Assembly: GCF_003816055.1 (NCBI RefSeq) | Contig: NZ_CP033906.1 | Coordinates: forward strand, 744,001 to 808,000 | DNA: 64,000 nucleotides | Direction: 5' to 3' | From: Bacillus sp. FJAT-42376 | Lineage (GTDB): Bacteria; Bacillota; Bacilli; Bacillales; Bacillaceae | Shown: positions 1 through 7,669 of the stretch, piece after piece | Layout of the letters: each line of letters begins with the position of its first letter | Numbering within the stretch: position 1 is the stretch's first letter | Position numbers and translations under genes: made by a program | The notes under the pieces: model-generated | Told to the model about the DNA's origin: nothing | What the model saw: only the letters and a program-made list of their open reading frames with translations | Database searches by the model: none

Positions 1-500
1 CTGCATACGATGCCATGGTTCTGACTCTTACAAAAGAAATGTCCGATTTCTTTGAAGCTACTGTCAAAACCGGTGCGGATGCAAAACAGGCATCCAACTG
101 GCTGATGGGAGAAGTATCAGCTTACCTGAACTCAGAGAACAAGGAGCTTGAAGACACAGCTCTTACTCCTGAAGGACTGGCAGGCATGATCAAGCTGATC
201 GAAGCAGGAACCATCTCTTCTAAAATCGCGAAAAAAGTCTTTAAAGAGCTGATCGAAAACGGCGGCGACGCAGAGAAGATCGTGAAGGACAAAGGACTTG
301 TCCAAATCTCGGACGAAGGCGCCCTTCGCACATTCGTAAACGATGCGCTTGACGCTAATCCGCAGTCGATCGAAGACTTCAAAAACGGGAAGGACCGCGC
401 AATCGGATTCCTTGTCGGCCAAATCATGAAAGCATCCAAAGGCCAGGCGAACCCGCCAATGGTCAACAAGCTTCTCATGGAAGAAATCAATAAACGATAA
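1..500 (+). CDS. gatB: Asp-tRNA(Asn)/Glu-tRNA(Gln) amidotransferase subunit B, 3' end
   Basis: The reading frame is open from the left edge of the window (it reads [18 protein letters not shown]) and ends with TAA at 498-500, so only about the last 165 residues are present. The segment is the GatB C-terminal helical and YqeY-like tail, with [33 protein letters not shown] and the conserved end [20 protein letters not shown]. GatB forms the cytoplasmic GatCAB complex that transamidates mischarged Glu-tRNA(Gln) and Asp-tRNA(Asn). A terminator follows directly, so this is probably the last gene of gatCAB. The catalytic N-terminal part lies outside the window. Confidence 0.96.
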   Translation, partial: AYDAMVLTLTKEMSDFFEATVKTGADAKQASNWLMGEVSAYLNSENKELEDTALTPEGLAGMIKLIEAGTISSKIAKKVFKELIENGGDAEKIVKDKGLVQISDEGALRTFVNDALDANPQSIEDFKNGKDRAIGFLVGQIMKASKGQANPPMVNKLLMEEINKR

Positions 501-506
501 GAAACA

Positions 507-539
507 AGCTTCCGGGGCGTTTGCTCTGGAAGCTTTTTT
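507..539 (+). terminator. Intrinsic terminator after gatB
   Basis: AGCTTCC (507-513) pairs with GGAAGCT (528-534) and is followed by TTTTT. It begins seven bases after the gatB stop. Confidence 0.9.
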
Positions 540-555
540 ATGTCGAATCTTGCAG

Positions 556-651
556 AATCGATCATATATCTGGATATTCGATAATAAATGGGTGAAATTC
601 GATCATATATTCAGATTTTCGATAATAGATGGGACGAAATCGATAATAAAC
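556..651. repeat. Five-copy TCGATNATA array at 20-21 bp period
   Basis: TCGAT(A/C)ATA occurs at 558, 578, 599, 619 and 640, a spacing of 20 to 21 bp. The array fills the gap between the gatB terminator and the next gene. Copies alternate between CATA and AATA in the first four units and the spacers are partly conserved. A similar five-copy array of TTCATYATA lies at 61272-61364. No function is known to me. Confidence 0.8.
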
Positions 652-700
652 GGTCCGATCCCCCTTTCTGTTGTAAAATATATACAAGGAGGTGTGCAAA

Positions 701-1084
701 TTGATCCGATTCCAGCAAAAAATGAGAACGGCCGCTGTCTGCTCGGTATGCGGGGCCTTGTTATTTGTGCTCGCGTTTATCCTAGAAGGTGGACGAGAGG
801 CTGAAAACCCAGGTACGTTAATTGCGGTGCTTATCACTCTCTCCGTCTATGCCTTTATCATTTTTGGCATCATCGGGATCCCGGTTTCATACCTCGTAGA
901 TGTCATCACGAATCGCAAAAATCTGAAATTCCTTGTCTACTTCATGGCTGGGGCACTGATTCTTCAGCTCACCCATCTCTTTACGGACAATCAAACCTTA
1001 CAATCCTCTCTTTTTCTTAGTTTGCTTGGAGGCATTACGGCTGCAGCCTTTTATTTATGCGAGAGGCTTCTTCTGCGCCATTAA
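701..1084 (+). CDS. Small membrane protein, paralogue family member 1
   Basis: The protein has 127 residues from a TTG at 701, which is set by AAGGAGG at 687-693. A GTG at 692 overlaps that site and is unlikely. The sequence has about four hydrophobic segments (FVLAFIL, LIAVLITLSVYAFIIFGIIG, FLVYFMAGALIL, SLFLSLLGGITAAAFYL) and the motif GIPVSYLVDVIT after the second. Two other genes in this window, at 9586 and 18713, share the layout and the G(I/V)P..(F/M/L)(V/I/M)D motif. I do not recognise the family and give no function. It appears monocistronic. Confidence 0.7.
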   Translation: MIRFQQKMRTAAVCSVCGALLFVLAFILEGGREAENPGTLIAVLITLSVYAFIIFGIIGIPVSYLVDVITNRKNLKFLVYFMAGALILQLTHLFTDNQTLQSSLFLSLLGGITAAAFYLCERLLLRH

Positions 1085-1341
1085 AAAACGATCTGGTTGT
1101 GTTCTAACGGGTTCGGTTTTCGAGTACAAAAACTTAATTCGCACACTAATTGACAGTCCAATTTGAAACTAATTCGTACTGCTTTTTTTTGTTGAATATT
1201 AAGGTTTTCTGTGACATTGTGGGTGTTTTAGCACCCGAATTCACACCACTTTTAGCAGAGTGATTAAAATTCTCGACAGTATGCTAATTACTATGCGAAT
1301 TGGTGTGTAAAAAGATTGTAAGTGGGTTTTTGGATATTTAG

Positions 1342-1566
1342 AGGAGCTTATTTAACAAACGTAGCAGGATTGTTGAACTTGAACCAACTGAAGACCACGC
1401 CTCTTATAGATATGAGAAAGAACCTGTTCAACATAAAATTTATGAAGTCTTAGCATATGAAGTTGCTTCTCTTTTATCTAAAGTTGAAGAGTGGTGGAAT
1501 TCGGATAAAACAGCTCGTATTATTAAGAAAAAGACCAAACAACAAGGTGACATAAATTTTGATTGA
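1342..1566 (+). pseudogene. ORF remnant without start codon
   Basis: A frame open from 1342 to the TGA at 1564-1566 encodes about 74 residues (NKRSRIVELEPTEDHASYRY..., ending KTKQQGDINFD). It has no ATG, GTG or TTG in frame and no ribosome binding site, and TAG at 1339-1341 closes it upstream. The composition is coding-like (charged, helical, EEWWNSDKTARI). It looks like the 3' end of a gene lost when the surrounding cassette formed or decayed. I do not recognise the family. Confidence 0.45.
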
Positions 1567-1661
1567 ACATCTATCCCGTTATTAAGCTATCGGGTACGTT
1601 TCTGCATAAAAAGTTGTGCTTTTTATTAATATAATTGTAGCTGAACATTGGAGGTGTATTG

Positions 1662-2201
1662 ATGAAAATAAGAATAGTTACTAAAGAAGAATATAGTTTT
1701 ATTGAAGACTTTGTATATGAGATATTCAAAAATACCAATTATTCGGACGGAGTAGCTGAAAAAGCTTTAGTAAGAGAAATCCGAGAAAAACCCTATTACA
1801 TTCCCAGGCTTGATTTAGTTGTTGAGGAAAGAGGTGCAATTATAGGACACTTTATCCTTTCAAAACTTCCAATTAGTAATAAGTATGAAAATGAGATATT
1901 GATGTTATCACCAGTTTCAGTAGCAATTAATCATCAACGTCAGGGTGTAGGTAAGTATATGTTGGAGGAAGGAATTAAATTGGCTGCTAAAATGGGATAT
2001 AAGGGAATAATTGTTGAAGGGGATTATCGTTACTATGAACGCTTTGGATTTAGAACATCAACGGAATTCGGAATATATGCATCCAAGAAAAATCTTCCAC
2101 CTTCTGAGGAGAATTTGATGGCTATGGAGTTGTGTGAAAATGGCATGGAAAATATTTCAGGTGAAGTGGATTATTCAATTTATGATGCCTTGAGACATTA
2201 A
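1662..2201 (+). CDS. GNAT family N-acetyltransferase (YhbS-like)
   Basis: The protein has 179 residues. ATG at 1662 follows GGAGGTG (1650-1656) by five bases, and the TTG just upstream is too close. The GNAT fold is visible: the acetyl-CoA binding motif NHQRQGVGKYML fits Q/R-x-x-G-x-G/A, and the C-terminal GIIVEGDYRYYERFGF is typical of YhbS-type (COG3153) acetyltransferases. The substrate is unknown. The gene is visibly more AT-rich than its neighbours and sits between inverted repeats at 1106 and 2438, which suggests acquisition by transfer. A strong terminator follows at 2315. Confidence 0.85.
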   Translation: MKIRIVTKEEYSFIEDFVYEIFKNTNYSDGVAEKALVREIREKPYYIPRLDLVVEERGAIIGHFILSKLPISNKYENEILMLSPVSVAINHQRQGVGKYMLEEGIKLAAKMGYKGIIVEGDYRYYERFGFRTSTEFGIYASKKNLPPSEENLMAMELCENGMENISGEVDYSIYDALRH

Positions 2202-2314
2202 CAGGTAAGTACGCATGTTACTCTTTAATTATAGTATCCTTTGAACTAAAGGATGTTTTCTTTCAATAATGATCTTCCGCAATCGGGTGCTAATCTTCAA
2301 CAAAGTAATACGGT

Positions 2315-2349
2315 AAAAAAGCTCGAGCGTAATGACTCCGAGCTTTTTT
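2315..2349 (+). terminator. Terminator after GNAT gene
   Basis: GCTCG (2321-2325) pairs with CGAGC (2339-2343). It is flanked by A6 and T6 and so could act in both directions. Confidence 0.8.
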
Positions 2350-2559
2350 GTGTACTAATTTTACCGCTAAAAGGTCTGCTAATTCAACTGCGAATTACAC
2401 TGATAATTAGAATTTTGCACTTCAAAACCAAACCCGTTATTTGTGTTCGGATCATTTTTCTTTTTATAAAGTATAGGTTAAATACCGCACCATTCATGTT
2501 GAGCTCCCATTTTATTTCCTCGTTCTCCACAGATTATAAGGGGAATTTCGAACTGACCT

Positions 2560-4464
2560 CTAGTCACTTTTCTTAATTTCTTTATAAATTTTCCGCAGTG
2601 CCTTTTTCGATCCCCGTTCGATATCGTGCCGCAGCTTTCTTGTCTGATAATCGGTGAAAAGCTGTTCCAAATCGTAGCCATCCGGATATAATTCGGCTGC
2701 TTTTAATTTTGGCGTAAGCTTCTTGTCGTTGATTTCGAGCATCTCCCCCTTATAGAAGACCGTTACATTACGGAATTTGTCCCGCTCTTTGTAAACAATC
2801 GCGGTGTCCTCGTAGTCAAGAAGCGTTACCTTGTCTCCCTTTTGATAATCAGCGGTTTGTGCAGGCGGTACTTTGTCAGCTTTCGGCTTTCTGACTTTGT
2901 TTGCATCCACTCTTTCCAGACGATATGCTTTGTTATCCATATAGGCTTCCGCTCTTTCAAGGACAGCGCTTCTCATGTTCATTTTCCTGGAGATCCAAAG
3001 GGCGTTGCTGTCCCCGGATTTTCCAATAATCAGCCGATAGGCAGGCTCAAGTGTTTCCTGATCAAACTGCATCGCGGCATTCATGAAGTCGGGATGCAAT
3101 TCTGAGAAACGCTTGATCTCTCCGTAATGGGTAGTTGCAACCGTCATGCAGCCCATGTGATAAAATTCCTCCAAAATCGATATAGCAAGGGCGGCACCTT
3201 CGTTTGGTTCCGTTCCGCTCCCAATTTCATCGAACAGGAGGAGGGTATGATTAGTTGCTGCACTCATAATCTCCGATAGATTTTTCATATGCGAGGAGAA
3301 GGTGCTCAATGCATTTTCGATACTCTGGTTATCACCGATATCCGCAAAGATCTGATTAAATACAGAAATTTCTGTGCCTTTATCGGCCGGGATGTGAAAA
3401 CCTGACATAACGGCAAGCGTGAGAAGTCCGATCGTTTTCAGAACGATGGTTTTTCCTCCGGCATTCGGCCCCGTGATTACAAGGCTGCGGTACTCGTTCC
3501 CGATCTCAAAATCAAGCGGCACAGCTTTTCCCGTCAGCAGCGGGTGACGGCACTGAACAAGTCTGATATGGCCCGTATCATTCAGCGCCGGTTCAATTCC
3601 CTGGATATGCTGGCTGTACTTTGCCTTTGCAAACACCATGTCGTACTGGCTGATCAGCTCCATGTTGATATGAATCCCGTGAAGGTTTTCGGATATGATG
3701 CCAATGAGGGTGGCAAGGATCTGATACTCCTCCACAGATTCCTCGGCTTTCAGCATTTCAAGCTCCCCGTTTAGCTTCCCCGCACCGGGTGGCTCCATGA
3801 AAACCGTCGAGCCCGTTGATGAAGCCTCTACTATGGAACCGGATACCTGATTTTTAAAAGATGCCTTGATGGGAATAGTGAACCGGTCATTTTTCCGGGT
3901 TATAAAGAAGTCTTGGATATATTTCTTGTTTTCACTGCTGTTCATAAATTTTGTCAGCAGCGCTTTTATTTTTTCTTCCTTTATCTCAATCTGTCCTCGA
4001 ATTCGCCGCAGCACCCTGCTTGCTGAGGAATCCACAATTCCGTCTTTAATCGCCGTGTTGATTTCATCTTCTGCATCCATGTATTCAGACATGGATTGGG
4101 CGTAGGAGGCGAGAACAGGGGCAAAAAATTCGCGCTCAAGCATAAACCGCTTCAATTTCCGGCAGCCCCTTAGAAAATCGGAAAGACTGACTAATTCTCC
4201 GGGATTCAAAATCATGCCTTTTTGAGCATTCTGGAGGATTCCTTCAATGTTCGTTACGCCGGAGAATGGAACGTGTCCATCAGCATTTAAAATGGCCCGG
4301 GCCTCAGACGTTTCGTTTAAACGGTTTTTTACTGCTTTAAGGCTGGAAACGGGCTCCAGCTTATCCAGCAGATTTTTTCCGAGGCCGCTGACGCAATGGG
4401 ATTTAATCATGTCCTTTAGCTTGCTGTACTGTAATTTATCAAATGTGTGTGTGTTCATTTTCAT
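2560..4464 (-). CDS. MutS-family ATPase, MutS2-like without Smr domain
   Basis: The protein has 634 residues. The N-terminal half is the MutS2-type core and clamp helices. The ATPase has Walker A GPNAGGKT at about 332-339, the D-loop/Walker B region LLLFDEIGSGTEPNEGAA and the switch TTHYGEIK. A KOW-like stretch (YQKGDKVTLLDYEDTAIVYKE) follows the ATPase. True MutS2 is about 780 residues and ends in an Smr nuclease domain. This protein stops about 90 residues after the KOW-like part and has no Smr signature, so it belongs to the shorter MutS2-like paralogues of Bacilli. A role in recombination or ribosome rescue is unknown for this subgroup. Two ATGs are possible. The second (4458) is better spaced from GAGG than the first (4464). 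Monocistronic. Confidence 0.85.
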   Translation of the reverse strand: MKMNTHTFDKLQYSKLKDMIKSHCVSGLGKNLLDKLEPVSSLKAVKNRLNETSEARAILNADGHVPFSGVTNIEGILQNAQKGMILNPGELVSLSDFLRGCRKLKRFMLEREFFAPVLASYAQSMSEYMDAEDEINTAIKDGIVDSSASRVLRRIRGQIEIKEEKIKALLTKFMNSSENKKYIQDFFITRKNDRFTIPIKASFKNQVSGSIVEASSTGSTVFMEPPGAGKLNGELEMLKAEESVEEYQILATLIGIISENLHGIHINMELISQYDMVFAKAKYSQHIQGIEPALNDTGHIRLVQCRHPLLTGKAVPLDFEIGNEYRSLVITGPNAGGKTIVLKTIGLLTLAVMSGFHIPADKGTEISVFNQIFADIGDNQSIENALSTFSSHMKNLSEIMSAATNHTLLLFDEIGSGTEPNEGAALAISILEEFYHMGCMTVATTHYGEIKRFSELHPDFMNAAMQFDQETLEPAYRLIIGKSGDSNALWISRKMNMRSAVLERAEAYMDNKAYRLERVDANKVRKPKADKVPPAQTADYQKGDKVTLLDYEDTAIVYKERDKFRNVTVFYKGEMLEINDKKLTPKLKAAELYPDGYDLEQLFTDYQTRKLRHDIERGSKKALRKIYKEIKKSD

Positions 4465-4540
4465 AGCTCCTCATTGTGATTTTTACCATCCATAATGAAG
4501 ATACCTTGCTTCAGATTTCATGAACGTGCCGATTTTTAAA

Positions 4541-4572
4541 CACAAAAAAAGCTGCAGAGATACCGCAGCTTT
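4541..4572 (-). terminator. Terminator for the serine hydrolase gene
   Basis: AAAGCTGC (4548-4555) pairs with GCAGCTTT (4565-4572). On the minus strand it is followed by a T7 tract. It lies about 270 bp downstream of the hydrolase stop. Confidence 0.7.
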
Positions 4573-4843
4573 CCTTTTATAAGAAATAGACAAATAAAAC
4601 GGCATCGATCCAGCCGGTTTGTCTGCTTTTTAAAAGGTGTAGGTATCTTCATAGGTTCGAAATGAATCCATAGCAAAATAAACGGCCTAAACCCGCATTT
4701 TTCATCAGATTCATTTCATTAAATTCGCCTAATTAGAACCTATACACACTCACAAAAGCACCCTCTTGTTTTATTTGGCTTCGTTCATTGCATCTGAAAT
4801 ACGATTTCATTTTATTCTATGAATTGAAAATAGTAAAGCCTTC
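4573..4843. other. Intergenic stretch with weak inverted repeat
   Basis: No gene is visible. GTGTA (4637), GGTTC (4654) and GAAATGAATC (4659-4668) are repeated in inverted order at 4708-4717, 4736 and 4743. The symmetry is interrupted and no further evidence for an element was found. Confidence 0.35.
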
Positions 4844-5797
4844 TCAATTAACCATCCCGGCTGCCAAATCACCAAATGTCCTGACATCATCCATATAATC
4901 GAAATTCCGGTTCTGCCATGCTTGATTCAGCATTCTTACCGCAACGGCATTATACTCCGGCATGACAAGGCAAATGCAGCCCGTTATGCCGAGGAGCTGA
5001 TAGGAGCCTTTTGGGACGTTGGGGCCGATTTCGTTCTTTGGAAAATCCTCTTCCTTCACCCACCAGAAGTATCCGTGCTTCGGCAATTGAGGCAATTCCG
5101 TAAATTGCACCGAAGTCATTTCATTGAAAGCATCTGGAGTTAATATTCCGGCATTTTTTCCTCTTGCAAGAAATAATTCTCCCCATTTAGCGAGATCTCT
5201 TGTGCTGCAATACAGGTTGCTGTCTACGCCGCTGTCATCCAGGTGCCGGGAAGGGTCCGATAGAAAATTTACAACTAAATTTTCCTCAGACTTTTCCCAG
5301 CCGCTCTCGGAAAATCCTGCTTTTTGAAACACCTGCTCGTTCAGTATCAGGGCCACGGTCTTTCCTGAGACGGTTTGAAGAAGGCTGATCAGCAAATTCA
5401 CTCCGGCATTGTTATAAAACCAGTTTTCACCAGGAGGAAACATGCGGATCCAGTTTCCATCCTTTTCTGCGAGGCCATGTGTATGAGTAAGAACATGGCG
5501 GATGGTTATTCCTTCAATGACGGGAATTTCAGGAAAATAAGCGTAAAGATCCTCATCCAGCCCCCGGATTTTCCCCTCTGCGATCATGCAGGCAAGTGCA
5601 AAGCCGATATAGGATTTCCGTATGGATGCAATGTTGAACCTGGAGTCTTCCTGTACCTTCTGTGCACCGTATTCTCGGCTATGAGTCCCTGTATAGGATT
5701 CATAAACCGTCTTTCCGTCTTGAAGAATCAGGCAGGATAGCGCGGTTGCACCGGTTTCGTCATAAACTTTTACATTATGCTTTTCAATTGAATTCAA
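4844..5797 (-). CDS. Serine hydrolase, beta-lactamase/penicillin-binding fold
   Basis: The product is about 317 residues from the TTG at 5797. This start is chosen because GGGGGTGGA precedes it at proper distance and a TATAAT box near 5816-5822 would place the transcription start after the upstream ATGs. The class C beta-lactamase (PF00144) motifs are SIRK (S58-x-x-K61, catalytic serine and lysine) and YNN at about 128. The third motif is less clear. No signal peptide is visible, so it is probably cytoplasmic. Members act as esterases, amidases or peptidases and the substrate cannot be deduced. It is divergent from the ECF sigma operon. Confidence 0.8.
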   Translation of the reverse strand: MNSIEKHNVKVYDETGATALSCLILQDGKTVYESYTGTHSREYGAQKVQEDSRFNIASIRKSYIGFALACMIAEGKIRGLDEDLYAYFPEIPVIEGITIRHVLTHTHGLAEKDGNWIRMFPPGENWFYNNAGVNLLISLLQTVSGKTVALILNEQVFQKAGFSESGWEKSEENLVVNFLSDPSRHLDDSGVDSNLYCSTRDLAKWGELFLARGKNAGILTPDAFNEMTSVQFTELPQLPKHGYFWWVKEEDFPKNEIGPNVPKGSYQLLGITGCICLVMPEYNAVAVRMLNQAWQNRNFDYMDDVRTFGDLAAGMVN

Positions 5798-5876
5798 GTC
5801 TTCCACCCCCATTTTATTATAATAGAAATAAATTGAAAAAAATGAGAGATTCATCGATTACCATCGTTATATATAG

Positions 5877-5892
5877 TGTAAAAGCTTTTACA
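5877..5892. promoter_or_regulatory. Perfect 16-bp palindrome before the ECF sigma gene
   Basis: TGTAAAAGCTTTTACA is fully symmetric. It lies between the divergent serine hydrolase and sigma genes, just upstream of the AAGGGGA ribosome binding site of the sigma gene. It resembles an operator. The binding protein is unknown. Confidence 0.5.
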
Positions 5893-5914
5893 AAAAAATA
5901 AGGGGATTCATCAA

Positions 5915-6481
5915 ATGAAGTGTAACGAGTCAAATTTTATAAAGCGCCTGCAGCGCAAAGATGAACAGGCATTGGAGTATATCGTTGATCAGTATTTGCC
6001 TCTTATAAAAGGGATTGTGGCGAAGGTTCTGACTCCGGTCAGGAACAGCGGGTTAATGGAGGAGTGCATCAATGATGTTTTTCTTTCCGTTTGGGATCAC
6101 TCGAAGAAATTTCAAGGGGACCATACGGATTTCAGGAAATGGATTTGTTCAGTGGCTAAGTTTAAAGCGATTGACTACTACCGGAAAGCGAGCAAAAAAC
6201 CAGAATACTCAGCTGAATATGTGGATGTGGGAACGGGCCGGTCTGCAGAAGACGAATGGATCAATTCAGAGGAAAGAACGGAAATCATTCAGTTGATGAA
6301 TACTCTGGAATCGGTGGATCGGGAAATTTTCATGATGAAGTTTTTTATGGGATGTAAAACTGAGGATATTTCCAAGAAGCTTGGTTTAACCAAAACGGCA
6401 ATCGATAACCGGATATACCGGGGGAAAAGGAAACTCCATGGCAAAGCGGCAAATCTGAGATTGGGAGAGAACGGTCTATGA
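5915..6481 (+). CDS. ECF-type sigma-70 family RNA polymerase sigma factor
   Basis: The protein has 188 residues. Region 2 spans about residues 20-90 (LMEECINDVFLSVWDHSKKFQ...RKWICSVAKFKAIDYYRK), and region 4 is the C-terminal helix-turn-helix EIFMMKFFMGCKTEDISKKLGLTKTAIDNRIYRGKRKL. There is no region 1 or 3, as in ECF factors. The start ATG follows AAGGGGA. Its stop overlaps the start of the DUF4179 gene by 4 bp (ATGA), which indicates translational coupling with a presumed anti-sigma partner. It would redirect RNA polymerase to an unknown envelope-related regulon, probably including its own operon. Confidence 0.9.
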   Translation: MKCNESNFIKRLQRKDEQALEYIVDQYLPLIKGIVAKVLTPVRNSGLMEECINDVFLSVWDHSKKFQGDHTDFRKWICSVAKFKAIDYYRKASKKPEYSAEYVDVGTGRSAEDEWINSEERTEIIQLMNTLESVDREIFMMKFFMGCKTEDISKKLGLTKTAIDNRIYRGKRKLHGKAANLRLGENGL

Positions 6482-7581
6482 AGGATATTTATGAGTTATT
6501 AAATGGCATGGATTTCGATGAGTCTGAATTTGAACCGATGGAAGTCAGTGAAGTTGAGAATGAAAAAGTCAAACGAGCATTGAAAAAATCCATTAAGCAA
6601 AAGAACAGGAGCAGCTGGAAGAAGGGAGCGGCAGCGGCTGCCATCTTCGCTTGCCTGTCAGCGGGAATGGTTGGAATGACGTTTCCTGCCTATGCAAGCA
6701 GTATTCCGGTTGTAGGAGACCTTTTTAAGTTTTTGGATACCGGAAAAACGGGGATGTACGATCACTATAAGGAATTCTCGACCGGACTGAATCTGACGGA
6801 AGAAAGCAGCGGGATTAAAGTAACCATTCAGGATGCGGTCTACGACGGGAAAACCGTCTCGATGACTTATGTCATTGAGAGTGATAAAAAGCTTGCTGAA
6901 AATCTTCTGATTGGTGGTTCTCCTGAAATAAAGGGCTCTCAAGCTAGTGCAGGCAGTTCGCAGATCACCAAGGTAGATGATCATCACTATGTGGGTCTAT
7001 TCAAGTCTACCAATCTAAATCAAATGGATGCGGATCAGGTAAACATGGAATGGAAGATAAACTCGCTTTCCCTTCCTGATAGTCATACCAAGATAAAAGG
7101 TGATTGGAATTTTGCCTTTTCGTTAAATGCGGCGGAACAAAAGGAAGAGGTTTTCAATCTTAGTGCCAAGAAAGGCGGCGTTCAGGTCAGCATAACGAAA
7201 ATCTCCCAAACCCCTATGTCCTTCAGCATCTTATATATTCAAAAAGCGGATGAAAAAATTCGGGATCAATGGGATGATATGATGGTTGAATTGGACGTAA
7301 AAGACAACTTAGGAAACAGCTATTCCGGGGAAGGGAATGGGGGATCCGGAAAGGATGCCTATTCGATTAGCTCGAGCAGCACCTTTGAAAAGCTTGATCC
7401 TAAAGCAACGGAGCTGATTGTCACCCCGCATGTGCAGCTCAGAAAGCACACTCCTGAAAATCATGGGGAAGCGGTCATTACTGAAGATGGGGAAAAGAGA
7501 GAAATTCCAGTTAAACAAAAGCCAGGGAAGGTCAAGGAAGAGATCGTGCTGGATGCTATGGTCATACCTTTAAGAGACTGA
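6478..7581 (+). CDS. DUF4179 membrane protein, likely anti-sigma factor
   Basis: The protein has 367 residues. A cytoplasmic N-terminus of about 45 residues (acidic, then KKSIKQKNRSSWKK) is followed by one transmembrane helix (GAAAAAIFACLSAGMVGMTFPAYA) and a large extracytoplasmic beta-rich domain beginning SSIPVVGDLFKFLD, as in DUF4179 proteins encoded with ECF sigma factors. Partners with this arrangement are generally anti-sigma factors. The anti-sigma role is inferred from topology and the 4-bp overlap with the upstream gene. The inducing signal is unknown. Confidence 0.8.
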   Translation: MKDIYELLNGMDFDESEFEPMEVSEVENEKVKRALKKSIKQKNRSSWKKGAAAAAIFACLSAGMVGMTFPAYASSIPVVGDLFKFLDTGKTGMYDHYKEFSTGLNLTEESSGIKVTIQDAVYDGKTVSMTYVIESDKKLAENLLIGGSPEIKGSQASAGSSQITKVDDHHYVGLFKSTNLNQMDADQVNMEWKINSLSLPDSHTKIKGDWNFAFSLNAAEQKEEVFNLSAKKGGVQVSITKISQTPMSFSILYIQKADEKIRDQWDDMMVELDVKDNLGNSYSGEGNGGSGKDAYSISSSSTFEKLDPKATELIVTPHVQLRKHTPENHGEAVITEDGEKREIPVKQKPGKVKEEIVLDAMVIPLRD

Positions 7582-7592
7582 TCAATAGAAAA

Positions 7593-7659
7593 AAGAGCGG
7601 ACTGCATCTGTCCGCTCTTATACTTAAAGAGGCAGGGTAACGTTCCTGCCTCTTTTCTT
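7593..7659. terminator. Two tandem bidirectional terminators between convergent genes
   Basis: AAGAGCGGAC/GTCCGCTCTT (7593-7619) and AAAGAGGCAGG/CCTGCCTCTTT (7626-7655) separate the DUF4179 gene from the ABC exporter. Confidence 0.85.
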
Positions 7660-7669
7660 TGTAAGATAT

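Larger units (their letters stand above)
1106..2438. mobile_element. Cassette bounded by inverted repeats, carrying a GNAT gene
   Basis: The segment 1106-1139 and the reverse complement of 2405-2438 match at 27 of 34 positions (both start AACGGGTT), and the alignment continues without gaps for about 26 more bases at lower identity. Both ends also contain scattered CTAATT/AATTAG motifs, for example at 1146, 1169, 2355 and 2379, as in elements with several transposase binding sites per end. The cassette holds a promoterless ORF remnant and an AT-rich GNAT gene. No transposase is present and no target duplication was identified. Calling it a mobile cassette or the remnant of a larger element is inference. 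Confidence 0.5.

Noticed and set aside
556..651. CRISPR-like array
   Set aside because: The repeat core is 9 bp and the period 20-21 bp, with no unique spacers and no cas genes. The same holds for 61272-61364.
1095..1140. Integron attC site at the cassette edge (TCTAACGGG)
   Set aside because: No matching GTTAGA end or attC-type hairpin follows, and the inverted end at 2438 explains the sequence better.
4637..4747. Interrupted inverted repeat downstream of the MutS-like gene
   Set aside because: Only short blocks match and there is no second copy or coding content, so a mobile element is not supported.
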